NCBI GenBank assembly: GCA_030761205.1
Contig: JAULJL010000047.1
Span: 565,501-629,500 of the forward strand
Direction: 5' to 3'
Source of the DNA: Fremontodendron californicum
Lineage: Eukaryota; Streptophyta; Magnoliopsida; Malvales; Malvaceae
DNA: 64,000 nt
Notes under the pieces: model-generated
The model's database searches: none
What the model was told of the DNA's origin: nothing
Seen by the model: the letters and a program-made list of their open reading frames with translations, nothing else
Made by a program: the position numbers and the translations under genes
Part shown: positions 12,501 to 24,799 of the stretch, piece by piece
Layout of the letters: each line of letters starts with the position of its first letter
Numbering within the stretch: the first letter of the stretch is position 1

Positions 12501-13509
12501 CTTGTGGAAAATTAAAGTTTGTCAAATTGATTATTCTACCTTTGTGATTTTTTTTACTTAGCCAATTTTTATCTAACTTTCAAAAAGTCCTAGCTATTGT
12601 TTGTGAGCCATTTTATGAGTTTCAAATATTTTTACTTTGATTTTTAAATGATTTTATCAAAGGCAAAAAAATGTGTTCTGACAAAACAGTTTTTTCACCC
12701 AGTACTCGTACATTTCTGATTTTTCTGGGAATTCATTTTTAATCAGAAAATTAAGCAGATTTTTTCCCATGTATTTTTATATGTCCTGAGTCTCCATTAT
12801 TTTTTTCAGAATTTTTTGAATTTTTAAAAATAGGGTAAAAAATCGTGGCTTAAAACTGGACAGTGGAGTCAGAATTGAATTTAAAGAAAAATCAATTTTC
12901 TGTTTTGGTTAAGTTACTTAGAGTGGGCTGATTAGGAGGGTTGGCTACTGAGTTAGGGTAGTTTCTAAGCCTTTTTAAAATCTAAATATGGTTTTTCAAG
13001 TCTCGGGTTAAGGGTAGTCAAGTCCGGATTTTTAAACTTAGGAAATTAGAGCCATTTAAAAAAGATTTAGCCCAGTTTTTACTTTTAATTCAAGCTTTTC
13101 AAAATTGTTTTCAAAAAATCACAAAATATTTCGGTTTTAGAATATTTAATTTGACATATTTTCCTAAGGTAGCCGGATATCTTTTTAGATATACGGATTT
13201 CCTTAATTAAAGGAAAACATACATTTCATGCATTGCATTTTCCATATTCATGCATTTTATATAATATGTGATTCTTGCTATAATAATTCCTATGATATTG
13301 TTATTATTTCGATTTATATTTTTTTTTATGTTATATGGTTTATTATATGGTTTTGAATATTTCATGATATCCTATGCTTTTATTTAGTTATTTTTATATT
13401 TAGCATATACTATGTTCATGCATTATTATTTTTATTTTTATGCATATTATATGATAGCATTATTCTATATTTCATGTCATTTAAATTATATGCCATATCA
13501 TTCATATTT

Positions 13510-13930
13510 GCCATGTCATTTAAATTATTTCATTTCATATAGAATATATTATGTTACTTAGGTCATTTCATTTCATGTAGAATATATTATGTTACTTAGG
13601 TCATTTCATTTCATGTAGAATATATTATGTTACTTAGGTCATTTCATTTCATGTAGAATATATTATGTTACTTAGGTAATTTCATTTCATGTAGAATATA
13701 TTATGTTACCTAAGTTATTTCGTTTCATATAGAATATATTATGTTACTTAGGTCATTTCATTTCATTTAGAACATATCATATGACTTAGGATATTTCATT
13801 TCATTTAGGATATATTATGTCATTTAAGATATTTCATTTCATTTAGAATATATCATGTGACTTAGGATATTTCATTTCATTTAGAATATATCATATAACT
13901 TAGAATATTTCATTTCATTTATAATATACT
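13510..13930. repeat. 38-bp tandem array in the solo LTR
   Basis: About ten copies of a 38-bp unit containing GTAGAATATATTATGTTACT and AGGTCATTTCATTTCAT. Early copies are near-identical and later ones drift (TTTAGAATATATCATGTGAC). The array is absent from both LTRs of the complete element, where the flanking sequences join near 20120 and 33815. Confidence 0.88.
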
Positions 13931-14730
13931 AAGACATTTAAATTATATCATATCATTTAGGTTGCATTATATTATTTAGATTTTGCTATGTCATTTTATT
14001 TATGTCATGCATATACATATTCATATCTTTTAAAATGTTTTCAAAAGGATAATGATTTTTCAATAAAAAATAAAGATATTCCCGAGTTAAAATAATTAAT
14101 GAGTTCTCTACCGGGTTTGCTGGAGGGAATATCATCAATTATCATTAATAAAGGAATATCTTTCTCTCAAAAAAAAAGAATGATTCGGAAGGTTTTCCAA
14201 AAATAATAAAAAATTTTATATTTTGCCACGTTTGTTGGGGAATATAGGAAAATTTTGAATTTATAAATTCCGGATCATTTTCAATTAAAAATGGAATTAT
14301 TTTTCTTTAAATTGGGAATTAACTTGAAATACTAAATTTAAAACCAATTTTTTTACCGAGATTTGAGATAACACACGATTAATAAGGTACCGATTTATAC
14401 GGGCGTTGTGGGCGTGCTAATCCTTCCCCGCACATAACCGACTCTCGAACCCGCTTCTTTGATTTCTCTGGTTTATAATGCAGACTTGAAATTGGTTTTA
14501 AAAATGTTTTAATTAATTTTAAAATGTTTTATAAAACCGGTTTTAATAGGTGACCGATCACACCTAGCTAAAAAAGATTGGTGGCTACTCCATGTCTTTT
14601 TTTAAGGTCATTTTCAAAACCTTCATTTTTTTAGAGGAATTAAGTTGACTTTACCTCAGTTTTTTTAAATGTCACGCTTAACAAATAATAAAGTCTTGCG
14701 ATGAGACTCGTTATTTTTTAGGTTGCGACA

Positions 14731-16432
14731 ATTACAATTACTTAAAACATTGGAATTACATAGATACATTAGAATTACATAGATATATTACAATTACATA
14801 GATACATTAGAATTACATAGATATATTACAATTACATAGATACATTACAATTACATAGATATATTACAATTACATAGATACATTATAATTACATAGATAC
14901 ATTACAATTATATATTTAAAGTTTTCAGTAACATAGATACATTACAATTACATAGATACATTACAATTACACATTAGATTTATTAAAATACATGTAATAT
15001 ATAATGTTTTCGAATTACATTGACATATTACAATTACATAGATACATTGGATATATATAATTACAATTACATAGATATACTACAGTTGCATAGATATATT
15101 ACAATTACACAAATATATTACAATTACATAAATATATTACAATAACATAGATATATTACAATTACATAAATATATTACAATTATTGAAAACATTAGAATT
15201 ACATAGATATATAACAATTACTGAAAATATTATAATTACATATCTATTGTAATATATTACAATTACAATTACATGTATATTAGAATTACAACTACATAGA
15301 TATGTTACAATGTATTACACAAATATATTACAATTACATATATACATTACAATTACATAAAACATCAGAATTACATAGATATATTATAATTACACATTAG
15401 ATATATAACAATACATGTATTATCTAATTGAATTATATAGATATATTACAATTACATAGATAATTAGAATTACATAGATATATTACAATTACATAGATAT
15501 ATTACAATTACATAGACATATTACAACTATATAGGTATATTACAATTACATAGATATATTACAATACACAAATATATTACAATTACATAGATATATTACA
15601 ATTACATAGACATATTACAACTATATAGGTATATTACAATGTAATTCTAATGTTTTAAGTAATTGTAATATATCTATGTAATTGTAATACAACTATGCAA
15701 TTGTAATATATTTATGTAATTGTAATATATCTTTGTAAGTGTAATATATTTACAATTCCCTATCTATTTAACTATAATATATATTTGTATTTGTAATATA
15801 TCTATGTAATTGTAATATATCTATGTATCTATGTTATTGTAATATATGCCTGTAATATCTAATGTTTTTAGTAAGTGTAATATATCTACATAGATATATT
15901 ACAATTACATAGATATATTAGAATTTCATAGATATATTACATTAGATATCTATGTAGTTGTAATGTATACATTACCAAATATAATGTTTTAAGTAATTGT
16001 AATATATCTATGTAATTCTAATGTTTACATAGATACAATTACATAAAACATTCAAATTACATAGATATATTAGATATGATTATACATAGATATAATTACA
16101 TTGATATTTTACAATTACATAAATACATTACAATCACACAGATATATTACAATTACATAGATACATTATAATTATCAATCTATGTAATCGTATAATATTA
16201 CAATTACATAGATTTATTACAATTACTTAGATATAATACAATTACATAGATACATTAGAATTACATAGATATATCACAAGTAATATACAATTACATTGAT
16301 ATATACATTACAACTACATAGATACAATACTGAAAATTTTAAAATTACAAATATATTTGTCTAATATATCTATGTAATTATAATATATCTATGTAATTGT
16401 AATATATCTATGTAATTGTGATGTATCTATGT
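14731..16432. repeat. AT-rich minisatellite block 4 (part of inverted-duplication arm A)
   Basis: Satellite units in mixed orientation. From about 14795 to 16432 the sequence is the reverse complement of about 43370-45001. Shared non-unit landmarks include the GTTTTCAGTAACATAG stretch near 14920 and the ACTGAAAATTTTAAAATTAC stretch near 16330. The last five bases, TATGT, are the left TSD of the next LTR element. Confidence 0.9.
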
Positions 16433-17952
16433 TGTAGACACCTAATTTTGTCCGGACCACTAAACAGGTATGTTTTCTTCCCATATTGATGTTTCCAAGT
16501 ATAAAAAGACTGTTTTCATCCTGCATGTGAGACTCCGAGACTTAGTTTAAAAGGGCGAGCACAAAAAGTCAAACTTGAAAAAAAGTCAACCCCGAAAAAG
16601 TCAACCCCAGAAAGTCAACTACTGAAAAAGTCAACCCACTTTCAAAATCAAGATTTTAAGTTCAATTGAAAAATGGAGAAAGAATTTTGATAATCCGAGG
16701 TCTACATTGAAAGATATGGAGTTCGGAAGTTGGGATTTGGAGGTTCAGTAGAAAAGAAACCCTAATCCGAGAAATTTGGGGAAAAGTGCTTAAATGATCA
16801 AACTGGTCGAAATTGAAGGTTCCAAATGAAAGATAAGCACTGACTACGGGTAATGGAGAAGTCACTTGCAAGAAAAACCGAAAGAAAAGTCAATCCGGGA
16901 GAAAACCGAGAATTAGGGTTTTTAGTGGATTTTAGTGAAATCGGGAAGAATCACAGAAATGGCCCGAATTGGTAAGACCAAAGCCCCCAATGGATGAGGA
17001 ATGATTAAAAAGGATGGCCCAAGGCTCAGATTGAAGAAAATCTGAAAATCGGACTTGTTTTGAGCAAAACCGGGTTTCGGAGGTTAAAGGGGCAAAATTG
17101 GAAAAATTTGGGAAAAATAGCAAATGGACTCCGAAAATTCTGAAAAATTTGTCAATCTCATTCTTAAATCATTTGGAAGAGATTGGTAAAAGAAAATCTT
17201 GATTCGGAGTTCGGTTGCAAAATGGCCAAATCCCGGGCTTCTAATGCAGTAATTCAAAAAGATAAATCCCAGAAAAATAGCAAATGGACTCCAAAAATTC
17301 TGAAATTTGGAAAATCTCATTTTTAAATTATTTGGAAGAGATTGGCGAAAGAAAATCTTGATTCCGAGTTCGTTTGCAAAATGGCCAAATCCCGGGCCTC
17401 CTATGCAGTAATTCAAGCCGATAAATCCCGAACAAAATACCAAACGAGCTCCAAAAATTATGAAAACTTCCAGATCACACTTTTTAATTATTTTGAAGAG
17501 ATTGGTGAAGAAAAATCTTGATTTGGAGCTCGTTTAAAAAATGGTAAAAAGTAGGGGCATAAAAGGACATTTTGGGAAGAAAAAAATCCAAATAAATAGC
17601 AAACGGACTCGGATAATTTTGAAAACTTCCAGAACTCAATATTTTATTATTTTGGAAGTATTAAAAAAAGAAAAATTGAATTTGGAGTCCGTTTGATATT
17701 TATTTGCATCCGGGGGGGCAAAATGGTCATTTCACCCAAGCAACTGAAAAGGGCTTCTTTGGGCCTTTCAAAAATCAGAGCTGGGCTGGAAAAGAGAAGT
17801 GCTGGCCTGCCCAAGCCCAAAGGAATGAGGAAGCTTAGGATTTTTTCAATCAAGTGATTAAAAATCAAGAGTTAAGTTAGAGATTTTCATTTTTGAGCCT
17901 AAGTCCAAATCCCACATCCCTTTGTAATGTCAAGCCAAGGAGGTGCTCACCT

Positions 17953-17960
17953 TATAAATA
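17953..17960 (+). promoter_or_regulatory. TATA box of the 5' LTR
   Basis: TATAAATA sits in an otherwise GC-moderate stretch (CACCTTATAAATAAGGAG). The copy in the 3' LTR is at 31645-31652. It is the best candidate for the retroelement promoter, with transcription expected about 25-35 bp downstream. Confidence 0.65.
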
Positions 17961-18062
17961 AGGAGTCTTGGCCTTTGGTTGAAATCACCCACTACCCCTT
18001 GTGAGATAGTCTATACACTTGTATTAGGATTATCCGGGTGGTGAGTCATAGTGTTTTTGTTG

Positions 18063-18286
18063 AGAGGGTTTGTAGCTTAATCCGTTCAAAAGCTACTCTG
18101 AGGGTTTGTAGCTTAATCCGTTCAAAAGCTACTCTGAGGGTTTGTAGCTTAATCCGTTCAAAAGCTACTCTGAGGGTTTATAGCTTAATCCGTTCAAAAG
18201 CTACTTGTGAGAGGGTTTGTGGCTTAATCCGTTCAAAAGCTACTCTGAGGGTTTATAGCTTAATCCGTTCAAAAGCTACTTGGTGA
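18063..18286 (+). repeat. 36-bp tandem array in the LTR R/U5 region
   Basis: Six copies of a 36-bp unit containing GGGTTTGTAGCTTAATCCG and TTCAAAAGCTACTCT. The 3' LTR has five copies (31755-31942). Since 36 is a multiple of 3 the array stays open in one frame, giving a spurious repeat of CSLIRSKATLR. It lies just downstream of the TATA box, in the transcribed leader. Confidence 0.9.
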
Positions 18287-20912
18287 GTTTTCATTTTAAA
18301 ATAATGTTTCTTGTTCTTCCTTCATTTCCTTTCTTAAGTATATTTTTCTTACATTTTTTTTTTTACAATAAACTCACCATGGCCAAATGGCCTACATTAT
18401 TTATTTTAAGTTGTTGTTTTTGATTCATTTTACCATGTTGTTTATGCTATTTTCTTTATTTTTGATGTTTTAAATATTATGTTATTTCATGTTATTAAGT
18501 TATATTTAATTTGGTTGCTTTGTTTGTTGCCATTTATGTCTTAGATATCATGTTTTTGCATTTTTAATTTTCTGTTTTCATGTTGTTTAAATTTGAGCAT
18601 GTTTTAGAGTTAGCATATTAAGTGTTTGTGAAAATGCTTGTGTGATTCTTTGCATGATTCTTGTTTTATACCTTAGTGAGCATGTTTTAGATTTGGTATA
18701 TTAGGTGTTTGTGAAAATGCTTGTGTGATTTTTGTGTTATGACTTAGTTTTTCATGCTAGCATACCAAGTGTTTGTGAAAATGCCATGCTTGTTGAAGCT
18801 TGGGGCCATTTGGCTACTCCATGTGTTTTGCATTGTGTGTTGTATTTTTGTCATGCTAGTTGTTAGGTTTTTGCATTTGCATGATATTTGGTTGGATTTT
18901 TGAATTAAGCATGCCTTGTGTTTGTGAAAATGCCATGCATGTCTTAGGTCTAGGTTACATTAAATGTCATGCAAGTTCATGTTAGGTCTAGGCCATATTA
19001 TTTGTGTCATGCATTTTTCTTACATTTAGGTTTAGATCCATGCATTTCATGCATTATGTTTGCTGCATTGTTTCATGCATTTCATTTTCATGCCACTTGA
19101 ATAATGACTTGAGCCAATTAATGGTTCAAGGTCATGCTCTCTTGAGCACACTTGTGGAAAATTAATTTTGTCAAATTGATTATTCTACCTTTGTGATTTT
19201 TTTTACTTAGCCAATTTTTATCTAACTTTCAAAAAGTCCTAGCTACTGTCTTCAAGTCATTCTATGAGTTTCAAATATTTTTATTTTGGTTTTTAAATGA
19301 TTTTATCAAAGACAAAAAAAATGTGTTGGCAAAGCAGTTTTTTTTCCACCCAAAACTCGTACATCTCCGATTTTTCTGGGAATTCATCTTTGATCAGAAA
19401 TTTAAGTCGATTTTTTCCCGTGTATTTTTACATGTCCTGAGTCTCCAATAAGTTTTTCAGAATTTTTGGAATTTTTAAAAATAGGGTAAAAAATCGTGGA
19501 TTAAAACTGGACAGTGGAGTCAGGATTGAATTTAAAGAAAAACAAAGCAGTTTTTTCTCCTCCAAAAACTCGTACATCTCTGGTTTTTCTGGGAATTCAT
19601 CTTTGATCAAAAAATTAAGCCAATTTTTTCTCGTGTAGTTTTACATGTCCTGAGTCTCCAGTATGTTTTTTAGAATTTTTGGAATTTTTAAAAATAGGAT
19701 AAAAAATCATGGATTAAAACTGGACAGTGGAGTCAGAATTTACTTAGAGTGGGCTGATTAGGAGAGTTAGCTACTGACTTAGGGTGGTTTCTAAGCCTTT
19801 TCAAACTCTAAAAATGGTTTTTCAAGTCTCGAGTTAAGGGTAGTAAAATCCGGATTTTTAAACTTAGGAAATTAGAGTCATTTTAAAAATTTTAGCCCAG
19901 TTTTTATTTTTAATTCAAGCTTTTCAAAACTGTTTTCAAACAATCACAAAGTATTTTGGTTTTAGAATATTTAATTTGACATATTTTCCTAAGGTAGCCG
20001 GATATCTTTTTACATATACGGATTTCCTTAATTAAAGGAAAAAATACATTTCATGCATTGCATTTTTATATTCATGCATTTTATATAATATGTGATTCTT
20101 GCCATATTAATTTCTATGTGTCATGACATTTAGGTTGCATTATATTATTTAGATTTTGCTATGTCATTTTATTTATGTCATGCCTATACATATTCATTTC
20201 TTTTAAATGTTTTCAAAAAAAGATAATGGTTTTCAATAAAAATAAAGATATTCCCGATTTAAAATAATTCATGAGTTCTCTACCGGGTTTGCTGGAGGGA
20301 ATATCATCAATTATTATTAATAAAGAAATATCTTTCTTTCAAAAAAGAGAATGATTCGGAAAGTTTTCTAAAACTAATAAAAATTTCTATATTTTGCCAC
20401 GTTTGTTGGGGAATATAGGAAAATTTTTAATTTATAAATTTCGGATCATTGTCAATAAAAAAATGAAATTATTTTTCTTTAAATTGGGAATTAATTTGAA
20501 ATATTAAATTTAAAACCAACTTTTACCGAGATTTGAGATAACACACGATTAATAAGGTACCGATTTATACGGGCGTTGTGGGGGTGCTAATCCTTCCCCA
20601 CACGTAACCGACTCCCGAACCCGCTTCTTTGATTTCTCTGGTTTAAAACGCAGACTTGAAATTGGTTTTTAAAATGTTTTAATTAATTTTTAAAATATTT
20701 TATAAAACCGGTTTTAATAGGTGGCCGATCACACCTAGCTAAAAAAGATTGGTGGCGACTCCATGTCTTTTTTAAGGTCATTTTCAAAACCTTCATTTTT
20801 TTAGAGGAATTAAGTCGACTTTTCCTCGGTTTTTTTTTTAAACGTCACGCCTAACGAATAATAAAGTCTTGCGATGAGACTCATCGTCGTTATTTTTTAG
20901 GTTGCGACAGCT

Positions 20913-20930
20913 TGGCGACTCCGCTGGGGA
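20913..20930 (+). other. Primer-binding site
   Basis: TGGCGACTCCGCTGGGGA begins 3 nt after the 5' LTR. The same 18-mer follows the LTR at the right edge of the window (63692-63709). It is consistent with priming from a tRNA-Arg 3' end, as reported for Ogre/Tat elements; the tRNA was not checked. Confidence 0.8.
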
Positions 20931-22631
20931 ATATTAGAGAGTCAGGCCTAGAATTAGTCGTGTGTTATCAAAGTCTCGGTTTTGGTTGGTTTAATTGGTA
21001 TTTAATTTTAATTCCCATATTTTTTTAATAAGGAGAATTTTGAAAATAATAAAATGTTTTTAAATCTGTTCATTCTCATGTGCATGCATTTTATTGTTGT
21101 TCTCTAGTTATTTAAGGTTGTGTATTATAATTGCTTGTCGGTTAATGCGTTACACTATTCTTGAATGTTTTAATTGCTAGGGCATTTAGAATAAGGTTTG
21201 TAGAATAGGTAGTGAAAGGTTTGATATTCCTCCACACACACTACACGTGCATTTGCATAACATGAATCCTCTACCCGGGTTCTGTCCTTTTAAGTGGGAG
21301 TAAAGTAACTAAGCCTTCGTGATTGATCCTCCGTATGGGCTAGTGAAACACTTTCGGAGTATAAAGTACCTAATGCCTTCGTGATAATCCTCCGCATGGG
21401 CATAGGAAAATATACTCTAACGAATTGAACCCGCTTTTATCGGGGTGCCTTACTAGCCTTCACCGGCGACAGTGAGGAACAATTCGGGGCCTTAGAACCG
21501 ATTCACCCTCATATAGTGAACCTAGGCGAAGCCATGCCGAATTTTCTTTAGATATACCGAAAATAGGAACACATGGAGGAACATTTCTAAACTTTTTGTT
21601 ACCTATTTTACACTCCGAATAAGGGTAGTAGATCGGGCAATGATGTACGTACATCGCCCGTAATAAATGTGATACTCCGCCTCGAAGGCATCGTGATGCC
21701 TAAATAAGCAGATATTGTTGGGGCAGATGTTCATTAGCTGTTTTTTAAATAAAAAAAAATCATTTTTCAAGCATTTTTTGCATGTTGCACATTTCATGCA
21801 TGTGTGAATAGAGCATGTACATTTTGATTGTATTATTGATCTCATTTTTGCAAAAAATGGATGGTGATAATAGTTTCATTTCATGATTTCATAAAACCAG
21901 TAGTATTGCATGAACATTTTGAATTGGCTATGTTGATGATTAAGTTCCTCCAATTCTTATTTCCTCCGTGATATCTTCCTCTTTGCATTTTGCATCAGAT
22001 CAATTATTTGTCAGGTTGCATTCATACATTCATAATCAGCATGATTTTTCTGTATATATCCATACATTAATCTGCTTATTCTTTACATGCATCAGGTTGA
22101 CTTTGGGTTGCATTCATAACAAACATAGTCAGCATGATTTCTTTGTATATGTTCATGCATTAATTTGCTTATTACATACATCATGTTAGCATTAGGTCGC
22201 ATTCATGACACACATGGTTAGCATGATTTTCTTTGTATATACTCTATATCAATCATTCATTGTTTGCATGTATCATAATTGACACCGTGTTACATTCATA
22301 GGATATATGATCATTCATTGGGAAATATGCTAAAATGCACATGATCAGTCATTGCATATATCCATGTGTTGATTTGTTTATTCTTTGTTTGCAACATGTT
22401 GGCATTGTGATTGCATTTATTACATATATGGTCAGCATGTTTCCATTGTACATATCCATACATCATATTGTTTAGGCTTCACATGCATCAAATTGCATTC
22501 ATGGCTCATTCATCATGACATACATTTGGGGGAAATAAAACAAAAGTTGGCTTGGCTTTAGGAGTCTTTGAAAGAATTTCCATTTTAAATCAGAAGAAGT
22601 ACTGAGTACACTTTTAATACAGGCTGGTGCT
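20931..22631 (+). other. 5' leader of the gag-only retrotransposon
   Basis: This is a 1.7-kb untranslated leader. Around 21315-21420 it holds a duplicated phrase of the type GCCTTCGTGAT-ATCCTCCGCATGGGC, with TATACTC nearby. From about 21960 to 22520 it is rich in loose repeats built on GCATTCATA, CATCATGTT and GTCAGCATGATTT. No coding sequence is convincing. Confidence 0.6.
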
Positions 22632-24089
22632 ATGGAAAATGAACAAGTTGCCCGAATGGAAAAAATGGAAAGGGAACAGAGAGAATTGCGAGAACAGCTA
22701 GCAAAATCTCAAGCAGAATCTAAGGATCAGATGACTAAACTGATGGAGCTAATGTCTGCTGTAATCAGGGGAAAAGGATACACCGAAAACTTTGTCGCCG
22801 GAGAAGGGTTAGAGGTACAAAAGGGCCAAGATGAGGTCGTAATAAGTGATGCCCAGAACACTGTTAACCCTGTCAATGTCCTAAACTCAGATGATCTAGC
22901 TGAACAGGCAAAGTTGAAAAGGGTTGCAGTAAATGAGGTTGAGTTGGCAGATTCCCAAGGGAAATATCAGTTGTTAGATGAAAGGCTCCGGGCAATAGAA
23001 AGAACAGATGTATTCGAGAGTGTGGAGGCGAAAGAACGATGCTTGGTCCTCGATTTAGTCATTCCTCCTAAGTTCAAGATCCCTGACTTTGTGAAATATG
23101 ACGGGACGACCGATCCATCAGCCCACATCACTATGTTCTGCCGGAAGATGACAAGTCATATAGGTAATGATAAGCTTTTGATTCACTGTTTTCAGGATAG
23201 CCTCAGCGGGTCCACAATTAGGTGGTATAGTCAGTTGAGCAAGGACCAGATACGCTCTTGGAATGATTTGGCTAGGGCTTTTCTAAACCACTACAAGCAT
23301 ATGACCGACATGGCGCCTGACCGTCTCACCTTGCAAAATATGAAGAAAAGAGCTACTGAGAGCTTCAAGGAATATGCGCAACGGTGGATGAGCCTGGCCG
23401 TCCAAGTACAACCGCCTTTAACTCAGAAGGAAACCACTGTCCTTTTTGTGAATACACTACAGGCCCCATACTACGATAGACTTGTCGGCAACACCACGAA
23501 GAATTTTTCGGACATGGTAATTTCAGGGGAGATGATTGAAAATGCTATCAAGGATGGGAAAATTGAAGGAGAAAGAACATCCAATACCAAGAACAAGGGG
23601 GCATCTGAAAAGAAAAAGGAAGATACCCAAGTCGTGGAAGACTTTGCCCCATCTCCCCAATTCTCCTCATATCAGCCATTTTACTCTACCCTGAATAATG
23701 TCTCTCATGGTTTTTATCCCTACCAACCAATGACTGCAACTACACCAGAATTTACATCTGTCTATCAATCGAACACCCTTGGGAATAATCGAGGGGGGCA
23801 TAAAAAGCGAAGAAGAAATCAGGTTGACCCGATTCCTATGACATACAGTGAGATACTACCTCAACTCATCCAGAATCACCTTGTGACACCCATGCAAATA
23901 GCGCCTCTGAAGCCCCCTTATCCGAGCTGGTATGATGCTAATGAGAGTTGTGGGTACCATTCTGGCAATCAAGGTCACTCAACAGAGAACTGCACCGCTT
24001 TGAAGTACAAGGTCAGAGATCTCATCAAGGCTGGTTCGATAAGTTTTGAAGATGGGGAAGCCAAGTGTCATAAGAAATATTGTGCATGA
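22632..24089 (+). CDS. Retrotransposon Gag polyprotein
   Basis: An intact 485-codon frame encodes the capsid and nucleocapsid of the LTR element. It would build the cytoplasmic virus-like particle that packages retroelement RNA. Residues 1-45 are a charged heptad-like coiled coil (MENEQVARMEKMEREQREL). Residues about 145-315 match the plant retrotransposon gag domain: IPDFVKYDGTTDPSAH, then FQDSLSGSTIRWYSQL, then MKKRATESFKEYAQRW. A basic linker (KKRRRNQ) precedes a zinc-knuckle-like motif at 440-454, CGYHSGNQGHSTENC, with His in place of the second Cys as in Ogre-type gags. The ATG follows the leader directly. The protein stops at TGA with no in-frame pol behind it. Confidence 0.93.
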   Translation: MENEQVARMEKMEREQRELREQLAKSQAESKDQMTKLMELMSAVIRGKGYTENFVAGEGLEVQKGQDEVVISDAQNTVNPVNVLNSDDLAEQAKLKRVAVNEVELADSQGKYQLLDERLRAIERTDVFESVEAKERCLVLDLVIPPKFKIPDFVKYDGTTDPSAHITMFCRKMTSHIGNDKLLIHCFQDSLSGSTIRWYSQLSKDQIRSWNDLARAFLNHYKHMTDMAPDRLTLQNMKKRATESFKEYAQRWMSLAVQVQPPLTQKETTVLFVNTLQAPYYDRLVGNTTKNFSDMVISGEMIENAIKDGKIEGERTSNTKNKGASEKKKEDTQVVEDFAPSPQFSSYQPFYSTLNNVSHGFYPYQPMTATTPEFTSVYQSNTLGNNRGGHKKRRRNQVDPIPMTYSEILPQLIQNHLVTPMQIAPLKPPYPSWYDANESCGYHSGNQGHSTENCTALKYKVRDLIKAGSISFEDGEAKCHKKYCA

Positions 24090-24799
24090 TCATATTAGGT
24101 TTTTGACACATGTAGTTCTATACACGGTGATGATGAAAGCACTTGTCTCATGTTAACATCTACATGAATTAAATGAATTTTGAATTTTAAATGCTTTGTG
24201 TTTGTTGTGTTTCAACAATAACTTGAATTTGCAAAAACAAGCATTAAGGAATTTTTAGTGATGGATAGTCTCAAGAAGATTGATGATCAGTGTTACAAAT
24301 GACCCAATACCTTCTCCATTCTCTTTAGGTTTTCCTAAGCCTAAATCTCTTAAACCAAGAGCACTTGAAAGACCTAATGCTTCAAGGAAAAATGAATGAA
24401 AAAAGAGAAGCATTGTCATTGCAAAATAAGCAAGGATGTAAATCCTAGTCTAGGCTATGAACAAAGGAACGAACTTTTTGAAATTTTTCGAATTCCTTGA
24501 AAATCAAACAAATGAGACATTCTTTCAAGAGTCTAGATTTTGATAATTTGGTGTGTGTCAAGATTGTGCTAAAACCATTCATGACCTTTCCCAATAACCA
24601 CAAAACACTAATTGCCCAAACATCACTTCATGATTGACATCCTGGGGCACAATGATTAAACTAGATTATCCCTTGTCCCAGAGAAAACCCGTTTTTGGGT
24701 CATATTTTCCTTATCTCTTCAAAAAAACTCAGATTGGAAACTCAGCCTTTTCAAAATAGACCTAGACTTGCTATGTTCCTCGTTGATACAGAGTCTCAT
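24090..24799 (+). other. Post-gag spacer without pol
   Basis: This is where protease and reverse transcriptase would be expected. Stops occur in all frames and I find no D[ST]G, YxDD or integrase HHCC motif. It ends at the start of the 1-kb tandem duplication. Confidence 0.6.

Larger units (their letters stand above)
10456..14730 (+). mobile_element. Solo LTR of the long-LTR Gypsy-like family
   Basis: It starts TGTAGACACCTAATTTTG and ends GGTTGCGACA, identical to the termini of the LTRs at 16433-20909 and 30132-34603. A 5-bp duplication ATTAC flanks it (10451-10455 and 14731-14735), so it is a solo LTR left by intra-element recombination. Relative to the full-length LTR it lacks about 1 kb between about 11580 and 11585, the part holding the TATA box and the 36-bp repeats. 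It carries an extra 38-bp array at 13510-13930. The insertion is older or more rearranged than the complete element. Confidence 0.93.
16433..20909 (+). repeat. 5' LTR (4477 bp)
   Basis: It begins TGTAGACACC and ends GTTGCGACA. It differs from the 3' LTR by one extra 36-bp repeat unit (18063-18286), by a deletion of about 45 bp near 19737, and by scattered substitutions. High similarity implies a fairly recent insertion. Confidence 0.93.

Noticed and set aside
18038..18286. Reading frame with CSLIRSKATLR repeats (also at 31730-31942)
   Set aside because: It is produced by the 36-bp LTR array and lies in the untranslated leader.
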